Shown piece by piece: positions 43,606 to 52,873 of a stretch of 64,000 nucleotides of DNA (its first letter is position 1; every line of letters begins with the position of its first letter). The position numbers and the translations under genes were made by a program. The notes beneath the pieces are model-generated. The model made no database searches. It was not told the origin of the DNA and saw only the letters and a list, made by a program, of their open reading frames with translations. Source of the stretch: DASSTJ01 sp035707965 (lineage in GTDB: Bacteria > Actinomycetota > Actinomycetes > Actinomycetales > Angustibacteraceae). The stretch is taken from assembly GCA_035707965.1 (NCBI GenBank), contig DASSTJ010000202.1, positions 6,900-70,899 of the forward strand, read 5' to 3'.

Positions 43606-46136
43606 TGCTGCGCGTGACCCTGAAGGGCGTGCGAGGGCACGTCCTCCGGTTCGTCCTGACTGCCGCGTCCGTGATGCTCGGCGTCGCCTTCGTGGCCGGC
43701 ACCTTCGTGCTGACCGACAGCCTCCAGTCGACGTTCGACAAGATCTTCGACAACTCCACGGCAGGCACCGACGTGGTGGTGCGCGGCACCACGGTCAACA
43801 GCGGCCTGACCCAGACCGGCGACCTGCGGACTCCTCTGCCCATGTCGCTCGCCGACCAGCTCGCCGACGTCGATGGCGCCGCGGGCGCCTACCCCAGCCT
43901 CGAGGGCACCGCTGTCCTCGTGGGCAAGGACGGCACCGCGGTGCGCAACGGGGGCGCGCCGTCGTTCGGGTTCGACTACCGGGCGGACGACCCAGCGCTG
44001 CCTCTCGTGGCCGGCCACGGCCCGACGAGCGCCGACCAGGTGGCGGTCGAGAGCACGACGCTCGAGAAGTCGGGGCTCTCCCTCGGTGACCGGACGAACC
44101 TCGTCGTCGCCGGCCACGTGCAGCCCGTGACCGTCGTCGGCGAGGTGTCCTTCGAGGGCGGCGCGGCCGGTGCCACCATCGTGGTGGTCGACCACGACTC
44201 CGCGGTGCGCTGGTTCGCGCCGGACGGCACGGTGCAGCAGATCACCGTGCAGGCGAAGAGCGGGGTCAGCCAGGCGAGCCTGCGCGACCGGGTCGCGGCC
44301 GCCCTCCCCTCGGGCACCGAGGCCATCACCGGCAAGGCGTACGCGGACGAGCAGCGATCCGCCCTGGCGGACGGACTCGGCTTCCTGAACACGTTCCTGC
44401 TCGTCTTCGCGGCGGTCAGCTTGTTCGTGGGCGCCTTCATCATCGCCAACACGTTCTCGATGCTGGTCGCTCAGCGCACTCGCGAGCTGGCGCTGCTGAG
44501 AGCGGTCGGGGCGACGCGTCGGCAGGTCATCGGCGTCGTGCTGGGCGAGGCCGTCGTGGTCGGCCTGGCGGGCGGCGTCCTCGGCCTGCTGGTGGGCATC
44601 GGCCTCGCTGCGGGCCTGCAAGCGCTGGTGGGCAGCTTCGGGCTGGAGATCAGCGGCGGGCTGCCGGTGCACGCGCGGACCGTCGTGGCGAGCCTCCTCA
44701 TCGGTGTCGTGGTCACCACGGCATCGGCCGTGCTGCCAGCGCTTCGAGCCGGACGCATCGCGCCGGTCGCGGCGATGCGTGACGACGTCGCGATGCCGGA
44801 GAAGAGCCTGCGTCGGCGGGCGGTCATCGGCGCGGTGGTGCTGGGGCTCGGGACGGGCACGATGGCCGTCGCTGCCGTGTCGATGGACGGCTCGGACGCC
44901 GCGAAGGTGCTCGGCCTGGGGGCCGCCCTCACGTTCGTCGGCATGGTGGTCTGCGCGCCGCTGCTGTCGCGTCCGGTGGTGCGCGTGGTGGCCTTGCCGT
45001 TCCTCGCCGTGTCTCGGACCATCGGTCGGCTGGCGCGCGACAACAGCCTGCGCAACCCGCGGCGGACGGCGACGACGGCGATCTCGCTGATGATCGGTCT
45101 GGCGCTGGTGTCCGCGTTCTCGGTGCTGGCGTCGTCAACGAAGTCCTCGGTGGACAGTCTCATCGACGACCAGGTGACCGCCGACTTCGTCCTGGACGGC
45201 GGTGCGTCGCCGTTCCCGGTGGCAGTCGCCGACGAGGCGGCGAAGCTGCCGGGCGTCGAGGCAGTCGTCGACTCGGGTGTCGTCCCCGTCAAGATCGGCG
45301 AGAGCACCACCTCGGCGGCCGCCGTGACGGGATCGGGCATCCAGCAGGTGCTCGACCTCGACGTGCTCTCCGGCGACCTGTCGTCACTCGACTCGGGCGA
45401 CCTGGCGGTCTCGCGGAGCTACGCGGACAGCCACGGTGTTCGCGTGGGCGACACGGTCACCGCGACCGTCGGTGTGCTGCCCGGCACCACGCTCACGGTC
45501 GGCGCGGTGTACGACGACTCCCAGGCGATCGGCACTCAGCTCCTGGTGCCCCGGCCCCTGTACGCGAAGGCGGTTCCAGCGGCCTACCAGTCGGCGTACG
45601 CGGCCTATGTGAAGGCTGCCCCGGGGGCCGACCTGGAGAAGGTGCGGTCGGAGCTGACGACGCTGGTGAAGCCGCAGCTGGTCATCTCCGTGCAGGACCG
45701 GCAGGAGTTCAAGGAGGCGCAGAGCGGCCAGATCGACCAGCTGCTGGCGATCATCTACGTGCTCCTCGCGCTGTCGGTGGTCATCGCCGCGCTCGGCATC
45801 GTCAACACGCTCGCGCTGTCGGTGTTCGAGCGAACGCGCGAGATCGGCCTCCTGCGGGCGGTCGGCATGACTCGAGGGCAGCTGAGGCGCACCATCGTGT
45901 CCGAGTCGGTGCTGACCGCGCTCTTCGGCGCGGTCCTGGGCACGGCCCTCGGTCTGACACTGGGTGTCCTCCTGCAGCGGGTACTGGAGGAGCAGGGGCT
46001 GCAGTCGCTGTCGGTTCCGTGGGGTCAGGTCGTGCTGACGTTCGTGCTCGCCGGCGTGGTCGGCGTCGCTGCCGCGATGCTGCCCGCCTGGCGGGCGAGC
46101 CGGCTGGACGTGATCCGGGCCGTCAGCACCGACTGA
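43605..46136 (+). CDS. FtsX-like ABC permease with two MacB_PCD/FtsX units
   Basis: An 843-residue permease. It begins with a membrane helix (~12-37), then a large extracytoplasmic domain (~45-245). Three helices of the first FtsX domain follow (~250-390, with RTRELALLRAVGATRRQVIG), further helices at ~400-480, a second extracytoplasmic domain (~490-700) and a C-terminal FtsX domain (RTREIGLLRAVGMTRGQLRR). The open frame extends upstream over the ATPase gene but is out of frame with it. Typical of actinobacterial antimicrobial-peptide or lipid-handling systems. Confidence 0.93.
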   Translation: MLRVTLKGVRGHVLRFVLTAASVMLGVAFVAGTFVLTDSLQSTFDKIFDNSTAGTDVVVRGTTVNSGLTQTGDLRTPLPMSLADQLADVDGAAGAYPSLEGTAVLVGKDGTAVRNGGAPSFGFDYRADDPALPLVAGHGPTSADQVAVESTTLEKSGLSLGDRTNLVVAGHVQPVTVVGEVSFEGGAAGATIVVVDHDSAVRWFAPDGTVQQITVQAKSGVSQASLRDRVAAALPSGTEAITGKAYADEQRSALADGLGFLNTFLLVFAAVSLFVGAFIIANTFSMLVAQRTRELALLRAVGATRRQVIGVVLGEAVVVGLAGGVLGLLVGIGLAAGLQALVGSFGLEISGGLPVHARTVVASLLIGVVVTTASAVLPALRAGRIAPVAAMRDDVAMPEKSLRRRAVIGAVVLGLGTGTMAVAAVSMDGSDAAKVLGLGAALTFVGMVVCAPLLSRPVVRVVALPFLAVSRTIGRLARDNSLRNPRRTATTAISLMIGLALVSAFSVLASSTKSSVDSLIDDQVTADFVLDGGASPFPVAVADEAAKLPGVEAVVDSGVVPVKIGESTTSAAAVTGSGIQQVLDLDVLSGDLSSLDSGDLAVSRSYADSHGVRVGDTVTATVGVLPGTTLTVGAVYDDSQAIGTQLLVPRPLYAKAVPAAYQSAYAAYVKAAPGADLEKVRSELTTLVKPQLVISVQDRQEFKEAQSGQIDQLLAIIYVLLALSVVIAALGIVNTLALSVFERTREIGLLRAVGMTRGQLRRTIVSESVLTALFGAVLGTALGLTLGVLLQRVLEEQGLQSLSVPWGQVVLTFVLAGVVGVAAAMLPAWRASRLDVIRAVSTD

Positions 46137-46145
46137 GTGGCTGCC

Positions 46146-46184
46146 CGGCGGCGCGGAGGTGGCACGGTCCGCTCCGCGTCGCCG
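46146..46184. terminator. Hairpin after the FtsX permease gene
   Basis: Twelve-base arms (46146-46157 and 46173-46184) pair with one G-U and a 15-base loop, between the convergent permease and HAD genes. Confidence 0.5.
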
Positions 46185-46190
46185 GCGTCC

Positions 46191-46889
46191 TCAGCGTGAG
46201 TCGAAGATCCCGCTGAGGAATGCCAGGTCGACCCCGTCGAGTGTGGGGTGCACGACCCGCCCCGCGGCCTCCTCGACGGGCAGCACGTGCGGGACGGCCA
46301 GCACGGGCATGCCTGCGGCCGTCGCCGACGCGACGCCGGTGGGCGAGTCCTCCACGGCGAGGGCCTCGGAGGGCTCGACCCCGAGCAGACGGGCAGCGTG
46401 CAGGTACGGCTCAGGGTGAGGCTTCCCTCTCGTCACCTGGTCGCCGGTGACGACCACCGAGAAGGTGCCGTGCGGGACGGCGTCGAGGAACGTCCTCGCC
46501 AGACTGGCCCACGACATCGTGACGAGGGCGCACGGCACCCCCGCCCGACGGAGCTCGGCCAGCAGCTGACGAGCTCCCGGTCGCCACGGCACGTGGTCCT
46601 GCATGCGGTCGATCACGCCGTCCAGCAGGCGCAGGACGATCTCCTCGGGCGCGAGAGGGACGCCGCCGTGCTCCCGGATGTAGTGGGCGGCGACGAGCAG
46701 GTCGTTGCCGACGAGCGCGTTGGCGTGCTCGGTGCTCCAGGTGCCGCCGTACTGCTCGACCAGCGCGATCTCCGCGGCCATCCAGTACGGCTCGGTGTCG
46801 ACCAGGGTGCCGTCCATGTCCCAGAGCACGGCCGCGGGTCGCCGCGGGGCGCGCGACAGGACGTGGTCGGCGTGCTGGGCGTCGCTCAT
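46191..46889 (-). CDS. HAD-superfamily phosphatase (beta-phosphoglucomutase-like)
   Basis: A 232-residue HAD hydrolase. Motif I is VLWDMDGTLVDTEPYW (~21-36) with the nucleophile Asp, motif II is the VTMSW threonine, motif III Lys lies in RGKPHPEPY, and motif IV is AVEDSPTGVASA. A helical cap (~40-105) places it in the phosphoglucomutase/phosphoglycolate phosphatase subgroup. Substrate unknown. Its ATG overlaps the metH stop by four bases, so it is co-translated with methionine synthase; a salvage role near one-carbon metabolism is possible but unproven. Confidence 0.9.
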   Translation of the reverse strand: MSDAQHADHVLSRAPRRPAAVLWDMDGTLVDTEPYWMAAEIALVEQYGGTWSTEHANALVGNDLLVAAHYIREHGGVPLAPEEIVLRLLDGVIDRMQDHVPWRPGARQLLAELRRAGVPCALVTMSWASLARTFLDAVPHGTFSVVVTGDQVTRGKPHPEPYLHAARLLGVEPSEALAVEDSPTGVASATAAGMPVLAVPHVLPVEEAAGRVVHPTLDGVDLAFLSGIFDSR

Positions 46890-49800
46890 GTCGCGTTGAA
46901 GTACTTCGCCTCGGGGTGGTGGACGACGATCGCGTCCGTCGACTGCTCAGGGTGCAGCTGCAGCTCCTCGGACAGCTCCACGCCGATGCGGCTGGGGTCG
47001 AGCAGCCCCACGAGGACCCGGCGGTCCTCCAGGTTGGGACAGGCCGGGTAGCCGAACGAGTAGCGGGAGCCGCGGTACCCCTGCCGGAAGATCGCGGCAA
47101 GGTCGGGGTCGTCGTCGGCGCCGAACCCGAGCTCGGAGCGGACGCGGGCGTGCCAGGCCTCGGCCAGCGCCTCCGTCAGCTGCACCGAGAGGCCGTGCAG
47201 CTCGAGGTAGTCGCGGTAAGCGTTCTCGGCGTAGAGCTCGGCGGTGCGCTGGGCCGCTCGGGAGCCCATGGTCACGAGCTGGAGGGCGACCACGTCCGTG
47301 CGCCCCGAGTCCTTCGGGGCGAAGAAGTCGGCGAGACAGAGGCGACGGTCCCGACGCTGCCGAGGGAAGCTGAGGCGGGCGCGCTCGGTGCCCTGCAGCT
47401 CGCCCTCGTGGTGGAGGATGACGAGGTCGTTGCCCTCGCTGACGCACGGGAAGTACCCGTAGACGACGGCCGCCTCCATGAGGCCCTCGGTGTGGATGCG
47501 GTCGAGCCACATGCGCAGCCGGGGACGTCCCTCCGTGGCCACCAGCTCGTCGTACCCAGGGCCCTCGCCGCGCGAGGGCTTGAGACCCCACTGGCCGAGG
47601 AACGTCGCCCGCTCGTCGAGATAGGAGGCGTAGTCGGCGAGAGCGATGCCCTTGACCACGCGAGAGCCCCAGAAGGGAGGCTGGGGCACCGGCACGTCGG
47701 TCGCGACGTCGGACCGGGCGTCGGCGTCGTCGGGCGCCGGTTCGTCCGCCCGCGCGACGCGCTTCACCCGACGCTTGCGCAGCTCGGGCAGCTCGTCACC
47801 GAGGGTGAGCGTCGGGTCGGCCTTGACCCGTGCGATCGCGTCCATGAGACGCAGGCCCTCGAACGCGTCGCGGGCGTAGCGCACCTGTCCCTGGTAGATC
47901 TCGGCGAGGTCGTCCTCGACGTAGGCGCGGGTGAGAGCGGCGCCTCCGAGCAGCACGGGGAGCGTCGTGGCGATCCCGCGCGAGTTGATCTCCTCGAGGT
48001 TCTCCTTCATCACGACCGTCGACTTCACGAGCAGGCCGCTCATGCCCACGGCGTCGGCCCGCTGCTCGCCGGCCACCCGGAGGATCTCGCTGATCGGCTG
48101 CTTGATGCCGATGTTCACGACGTCGTAGCCGTTGTTCGTGAGGATGATGTCGACGAGGTTCTTGCCGATGTCGTGGACGTCGCCCTTCACCGTGGCCAGC
48201 ACGATGGTCGCCTTGCCCTGGCGTCCCCCGTCCGCACTGCCCTCGATGTGCGGCTCGAGGTGAGCCACCGCGGCCTTCATCACCTCGGCCGACTGCAGCA
48301 CGAAGGGCAGCTGCATCTCCCCCCGGCCGAAGAGGTCGCCGACGACGCGCATGCCCGCCAGAAGGGTGTCGTTGATGATGTCGAGGGCCGGCTGCCCCCG
48401 GCGGAGTGCCTCGTCGAGGTCGTCCTCGAGCCCCTTGCGCTCCCCATCGATGATCCGGCGCTCGAGCCTCTCCGCGAGGGGCAGAGCGGCGAGCTCGGCG
48501 GCGCGCGACTCTCGGAGGGAGGCCGCGTCGACGCCCTCGAACAGCTCCAGGAACCGCTCGAGCGGGTCGTACTCCAGACGGGTGCGCTCGTCGTCCGCCC
48601 AGCGGCGGCGGTCGTAGACGAGGTCGAGCGCCACCTGGCGCTGCTCGTCGTCCATCCGGCTCATCGGCAGGATCTTCGCGGCGTGGACGATCGCCGAGTC
48701 GAGGCCGGCCTTCACGCACTCGTGCAGGAACACCGAGTTGAGGACGATGCGGGCGGCCGGGGCGAGCCCGAACGACACGTTCGAGACCCCGAGGGTGGTC
48801 TGGACGTCGGGATGCCGTCGCTTGATCTCGCGGATCGCCTCGATCGTCTCCAGGCCGTCGCGACGGGTCTCCTCCTGCCCGGTGGCGATGGGGAACGTCA
48901 GGGTGTCGACCACGATGTCGCTGACCGACATGCCCCAGTCGTTCGTGAGGGCCTCGACCAGGCGGTCCGCGACGGCCACCTTGTGGTCACGGGTGCGGGC
49001 CTGGCCCTGCTCGTCGATCGTGAGCGCGACGACCGCGGCGCCGTGCTCGCGCACGATCGGCATGATGCGCGAGAACCGGCTGCCGGGCCCGTCGCCGTCC
49101 TCGTAGTTCACGCTGTTGACGACGGCACGACCGCCGAGCACCTCCAGCCCGGCCTCGACCACGCCGGGCTCGGTGGAGTCCAGCACCAGGGGCAGCGTGG
49201 AGCTGGTGGCGAGGCGCGACACGAGCTCTCGCATGTCGTCCGCGCCGTCGCGCCCCACGTAGTCCACGCACACGTCCAGGAGGTGCGCGCCGTCCCTCGT
49301 CTGCGCCCGGGCGATCTCCACGCACTCGTCCCAGCGCTCCGCCAGCATGGCCTCGCGGAACGCCTTGGACCCGTTGGCGTTCGTACGCTCGCCGATCGAC
49401 AGGTACGCGGTGTCCTGCCGGAAGGGGACGTGCTGGTACAGGCTGGAGACGCCAGGCTCGGGACGGGGACGGCGAGGTGCGAGCGGCTGACCCCGAACCG
49501 CTTCGACGACCCGGGCGAGGTGCGCGGGTGTGGTGCCGCAGCAGCCGCCGACGAGCGACAGACCGAACTCGTTGACGAACTGCTCGTGAGCTGTGGCGAG
49601 CTGGTCGGGGGTCAGCGGGTAGTACGCGCCGTCCCTGCTGAGCTGGGGCAGGCCGGCGTTCGGCATCGCGGTGACCGGCACGCGCGCGTGCTTGGCCAGG
49701 TGCCGCAGGTGCTCGCTCATCTCGGTCGGACCGGTCGCGCAGTTGAGGCCGATGGCGTCGATGCCGAGCGGCTCGAGCGTCGTCAGGGCGGCACCGATCT

Positions 49801-50416
49801 CGCTACCGAGCAGCATCGTGCCGGTCGTCTCGACGGTCACCTGCACGAGCACCGGCAGGTCCTCGCCCGCGTCGGCCAGAGCTCGACGGGCGCCGACCAC
49901 AGCGGCCTTGGCCTGCAGCAGGTCCTGCGCCGTCTCCACCAGGAGCGCGTCCACGCCACCGGCCACCAGCCCCGCGACCTCGGTCTGGTAGGCGTCGCGG
50001 AGCGCGGCGTACGTCGTCTGGCCCAGGGAGGGCAGCTTGGTGCCCGGACCCATGGAGCCGAGCACGAACCGGGGGTGCTCGTCGCTGGCCCAGCGGTCAG
50101 CGGCCTCCCGTGCGATCCGTGCCCCGGCCTCGGCGAGCTCGCCGATGCGGTCGGCGATGCCGTACTCGCCGAGGTTGGCGAGGTTCGCGCCGAACGTGTT
50201 CGTCTCGATCGCGTCGACGCCGACCGCGAGGTACTCGTCGTGCACGGCACGGACGACGTCCGGCCTGGTCACGTTGAGAACCTCGTTGCAGCCCTCGTGG
50301 CCCTCGAAGTCCTCGAGCCCGGGGTCAGCCGCCTGCAGCATCGTGCCCATCGCGCCGTCGGCGACCAGCACCGTGGAGTGGAGCAGGGAGCGGAACAGGT
50401 CGGAGCGGCTGCTCAT
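46886..50416 (-). CDS. metH: Cobalamin-dependent methionine synthase MetH
   Basis: MetH transfers methyl from 5-methyltetrahydrofolate to homocysteine through cobalamin. The 1176-residue protein has all four modules: homocysteine domain (~1-310; zinc ligands in GLNCATG and C292-C293 of GGCCGTTP), pterin-binding domain (~330-600; ERTNANGSKAFREAM), B12 domain (~630-870; D746-V-H748-D-I-G751), and SAM-binding reactivation domain (~900-1176). It shares B12 need with KamDE in this genome. GAAGG precedes the ATG. A possible leader peptide overlaps the start. I see no B12 riboswitch in the ~110-base leader. Confidence 0.97.
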   Translation of the reverse strand: MSSRSDLFRSLLHSTVLVADGAMGTMLQAADPGLEDFEGHEGCNEVLNVTRPDVVRAVHDEYLAVGVDAIETNTFGANLANLGEYGIADRIGELAEAGARIAREAADRWASDEHPRFVLGSMGPGTKLPSLGQTTYAALRDAYQTEVAGLVAGGVDALLVETAQDLLQAKAAVVGARRALADAGEDLPVLVQVTVETTGTMLLGSEIGAALTTLEPLGIDAIGLNCATGPTEMSEHLRHLAKHARVPVTAMPNAGLPQLSRDGAYYPLTPDQLATAHEQFVNEFGLSLVGGCCGTTPAHLARVVEAVRGQPLAPRRPRPEPGVSSLYQHVPFRQDTAYLSIGERTNANGSKAFREAMLAERWDECVEIARAQTRDGAHLLDVCVDYVGRDGADDMRELVSRLATSSTLPLVLDSTEPGVVEAGLEVLGGRAVVNSVNYEDGDGPGSRFSRIMPIVREHGAAVVALTIDEQGQARTRDHKVAVADRLVEALTNDWGMSVSDIVVDTLTFPIATGQEETRRDGLETIEAIREIKRRHPDVQTTLGVSNVSFGLAPAARIVLNSVFLHECVKAGLDSAIVHAAKILPMSRMDDEQRQVALDLVYDRRRWADDERTRLEYDPLERFLELFEGVDAASLRESRAAELAALPLAERLERRIIDGERKGLEDDLDEALRRGQPALDIINDTLLAGMRVVGDLFGRGEMQLPFVLQSAEVMKAAVAHLEPHIEGSADGGRQGKATIVLATVKGDVHDIGKNLVDIILTNNGYDVVNIGIKQPISEILRVAGEQRADAVGMSGLLVKSTVVMKENLEEINSRGIATTLPVLLGGAALTRAYVEDDLAEIYQGQVRYARDAFEGLRLMDAIARVKADPTLTLGDELPELRKRRVKRVARADEPAPDDADARSDVATDVPVPQPPFWGSRVVKGIALADYASYLDERATFLGQWGLKPSRGEGPGYDELVATEGRPRLRMWLDRIHTEGLMEAAVVYGYFPCVSEGNDLVILHHEGELQGTERARLSFPRQRRDRRLCLADFFAPKDSGRTDVVALQLVTMGSRAAQRTAELYAENAYRDYLELHGLSVQLTEALAEAWHARVRSELGFGADDDPDLAAIFRQGYRGSRYSFGYPACPNLEDRRVLVGLLDPSRIGVELSEELQLHPEQSTDAIVVHHPEAKYFNAT

Positions 50417-50484
50417 GGAAGACCTTCGGGTGTGGGTGTCGGTGTCGGTGTCGGTCGGGTGTCGTCAGGGGCGGTCGTCGACAT
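50413..50484 (-). CDS. Possible leader peptide upstream of metH
   Basis: A 23-codon frame begins at ATG 50484, about 35 bases after a TAGACT -10 box. Its stop TGA overlaps the metH ATG (ATGA). The peptide contains the alternating PTPTPTPTP run encoded by a tandem CCGACA-type hexamer repeat. No clear ribosome-binding site is seen. The same frame is open further upstream, so it could be chance. Confidence 0.25.
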   Translation of the reverse strand: MSTTAPDDTRPTPTPTPTPEGLP

Positions 50485-50657
50485 TGCCAGGTTCAGGGTG
50501 CCCGTCGCGGCAACGGCCGAGTCTATCGAGGGCCGCGACACGACTCCCGGGTTCGTCCGGGTGGCGGGACGCGGCAGGGGTCGGCGCCCGTAGGCTGGAT
50601 CCGACGTCGTCACGGGAACACCCGACCCTTTCTCGACGGCCTGCGAGTGGAGGTGCG

Positions 50658-51521
50658 GTGATCGAGCTCACGGAGCTCCCACGGCTCAGCGACCCGGTGA
50701 TGGTGGCCGCCTTCGAGGGGTGGAACGACGCGGGCGAGGCGGCCAGCGCGACCGTCGAGCACCTGTGCCGGGTCTGGGACGCGGAGGTCTTTGCCGCCCT
50801 GGACCCGGAGGACTACTACGACTTCCAGGTGAACCGGCCGATGATCGGGCTGGACGACGAGGGTCAGCGCCGGGTGACGTGGCCGACCACTCGGCTCCTG
50901 TGGGCTCACGTGCCCGGCATCGACCGGGACGTCGTGATGGTGGACGGGATCGAGCCGTCGATGCGGTGGCGCTCGTACACGATCGAGCTGCTGGAGCTCG
51001 CCGAGCAGCTCGGCGTCACGACGATCGTGACCGTGGGAGCGCTGCTGGCCGACGTCCCCCACACGCGTCCGATCCCCGTGACGACGACGAGCGACGACGA
51101 GACGATGCTGGCGCGCCTGTCCGCGGAGCAGTCCCGGTACGAGGGGCCGACGGGCATCGTCGGGGTGCTCAGCGACGCGGCCGCCCAGGCCGACGTGCCG
51201 GCGGTGTCGCTGTGGGCGGCGGTCCCCCACTACGCGGGGGCCGGACCGTCCCCGAAGGCGACGCTCGCGCTCGTGCGGCGGGTCGAGGAGCTGCTGGACG
51301 TCACGATCCCCCTCGGCGACCTGGTGGAGCAGGCGCAGGCGTGGGAGCGAGGGGTCGACGAGCTGGCCGAGTCCGACGCGGAGGTCGGCGAGTACGTCCG
51401 GGCGCTCGAGCAGGCGAAGGACACGACGGAGCTGCCCGAGGCGTCCGGCGAGGCGATCGCGCGCGAGTTCGAGCGGTACCTGCGGCGACGTGACGACGAC
51501 CCGCCGTATCCCAAGGGCTGA
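50658..51521 (+). CDS. PAC2 family protein (proteasome assembly chaperone-like fold)
   Basis: A 287-residue protein of the PAC2/DUF75 family, named after a eukaryotic proteasome assembly chaperone. Typical segments are MVAAFEGWNDAGEAASATVE, YYDFQVNRPMIGLDDEG, VMVDGIEPSMRWRSYT and VGALLADVPHTRPIPV. The C-terminal ~70 residues are helical and acidic. GTG 50658 follows GGAGG. The bacterial role is not known; since the genome has a 20S proteasome a link is tempting but unproven. It converges on mshC. Confidence 0.88.
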   Translation: MIELTELPRLSDPVMVAAFEGWNDAGEAASATVEHLCRVWDAEVFAALDPEDYYDFQVNRPMIGLDDEGQRRVTWPTTRLLWAHVPGIDRDVVMVDGIEPSMRWRSYTIELLELAEQLGVTTIVTVGALLADVPHTRPIPVTTTSDDETMLARLSAEQSRYEGPTGIVGVLSDAAAQADVPAVSLWAAVPHYAGAGPSPKATLALVRRVEELLDVTIPLGDLVEQAQAWERGVDELAESDAEVGEYVRALEQAKDTTELPEASGEAIAREFERYLRRRDDDPPYPKG

Positions 51522-51525
51522 CTGG

Positions 51526-52788
51526 TCAGAGCTCGACACCCAGCAGGGCGTCGACGGCGCGGCGCACGAGACGCGGGCCTTCGGGGTCGTCGCCACCGCG
51601 GGTCAGCTGCTCGTCGGCCCACCGGTCGACGGCCGCCAGGGCGTGGGGGCTGTCGAGGTCGTCGGCGAGGAGCTCGCGGACGCGCTGCACCGTGCCGGTG
51701 GCCGAGGGCCCGACGGGCAGCTCGACAGCCCGACGCCAGCGGCCGAGGCGTTCTCGCGCGGACGAAAGGTCGCGGTCGTCCCAGAACCAGTCGGTCCGGT
51801 AATGGTGAGCGAGTAGCGCGAGCCGGACGGTCATGGGGTCCGCGCCACCCCGCCGCAGTCGGGACACCAGCACGAGGTTGCCCCGGGACTTGCTCATCTT
51901 CTCGCCGTCCAGGCCCACCATGCCCTGGTGCGCGTACAGCCGGGCGAACGGCCAGTCCTCTGTGAGCACCTGACCTTGCACGGCGCTCATCTCGTGGTGG
52001 GGGAAGACGAGGTCGTTGCCCCCGCCCTGGACGTCGAACGCCATGCCGAGGTGCCGGAGTGCGATCGACGTGCACTCCATGTGCCAGCCCGGCCGGCCGG
52101 CACCCAGCTCGGCGTCGTCCCACGAGGGCTCGCCGTCGCGGGCGCCGCGCCAGAGCAGGGGGTCGAGCACGTCGCGCTTACCCTCCCGGTCCGGGTCGCC
52201 GCCACGCTCCGCGAACACCTCGAGCATCTGCTCCCGCGTCCACCCCGACACGGCGCCGAAGCGTGGCACCTCGGCGAGGTCGAGGTAGACGTCGGCCGCT
52301 CCTGCGGCTCCTTGCTCGTCGGTGGGCACGGGTAGTCGGTAGGCGAACCCGGTGTCGAGCAGCCGGCGCACGTCCTGGGCGATGACCGGGACGCTCTCGA
52401 CCACGCCGACGTAGTCGTCCGGAGGCAGCACCCGCAGCGCCGTCATGTCGTCGCGGAAGAGCTGGACCTGCTCGGCGGCGAGCTGGCGCCAGTCCTGACC
52501 ATCACGGGCGGCGCGCTCCAGGAGTGGGTCGTCCACATCGGTGACGTTCTGCGCGTACCGCACGTCGTGCCCGCTGTCGAGCCACAGGCGTTGCACCAGG
52601 TCGAACGTCACGTAGGTGGCGGCGTGCCCCAGGTGGGTCGCGTCGTACGGCGTGATGCCGCACACGTAGAGGCGGGCCTGCGGGCCGGGACTCGTGGGTC
52701 GGACCTCCCCCGTCGCGGTGTCGAACAGCCGGAGTGGCGGTGCCTGACCAGGAAGGGAGGGGACGTCGGGACGCGGCCATGACTGCAC
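51526..52788 (-). CDS. mshC: Mycothiol ligase MshC (cysteine:GlcN-Ins ligase)
   Basis: MshC joins cysteine to glucosaminyl-inositol in mycothiol synthesis, using ATP. The 420-residue protein resembles cysteinyl-tRNA synthetase but is shorter and lacks the anticodon domain. It has [20 protein letters not shown] with the HxGH-type motif, [14 protein letters not shown] zinc ligands, [10 protein letters not shown] and the KMSKSRGN loop. GTG 52788 lies six bases after TAGGCT, so the mRNA is likely leaderless. A diagnostic gene for actinobacteria. Confidence 0.96.
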   Translation of the reverse strand: MQSWPRPDVPSLPGQAPPLRLFDTATGEVRPTSPGPQARLYVCGITPYDATHLGHAATYVTFDLVQRLWLDSGHDVRYAQNVTDVDDPLLERAARDGQDWRQLAAEQVQLFRDDMTALRVLPPDDYVGVVESVPVIAQDVRRLLDTGFAYRLPVPTDEQGAAGAADVYLDLAEVPRFGAVSGWTREQMLEVFAERGGDPDREGKRDVLDPLLWRGARDGEPSWDDAELGAGRPGWHMECTSIALRHLGMAFDVQGGGNDLVFPHHEMSAVQGQVLTEDWPFARLYAHQGMVGLDGEKMSKSRGNLVLVSRLRRGGADPMTVRLALLAHHYRTDWFWDDRDLSSARERLGRWRRAVELPVGPSATGTVQRVRELLADDLDSPHALAAVDRWADEQLTRGGDDPEGPRLVRRAVDALLGVEL

Positions 52789-52794
52789 CGACGC

Positions 52795-52800
52795 AGCCTA
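52795..52800 (-). promoter_or_regulatory. -10 box of mshC (leaderless)
   Basis: TAGGCT on the minus strand ends six bases before the mshC GTG. Confidence 0.5.
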
Positions 52801-52873
52801 TCGAGCCGGGCCGTTGCGGCTTCAGGCGCCGTTGCGGCGTCAAAGGCTGAGGCTCGTCGAGGGCGGCGCTGCG

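Noticed and set aside
42639..46136. A single 1165-codon permease frame
   Set aside because: The first 322 codons overlap the ABC ATPase gene in another frame and do not resemble FtsX; ATG 43605 gives the normal permease start with TGATG coupling.
46916..50593. A 1225-codon open frame on the plus strand opposite metH
   Set aside because: It is antisense to metH in a GC-rich genome where stops are rare; the translation is Arg/Val/His-rich without any domain, while metH on the other strand is complete and conserved.
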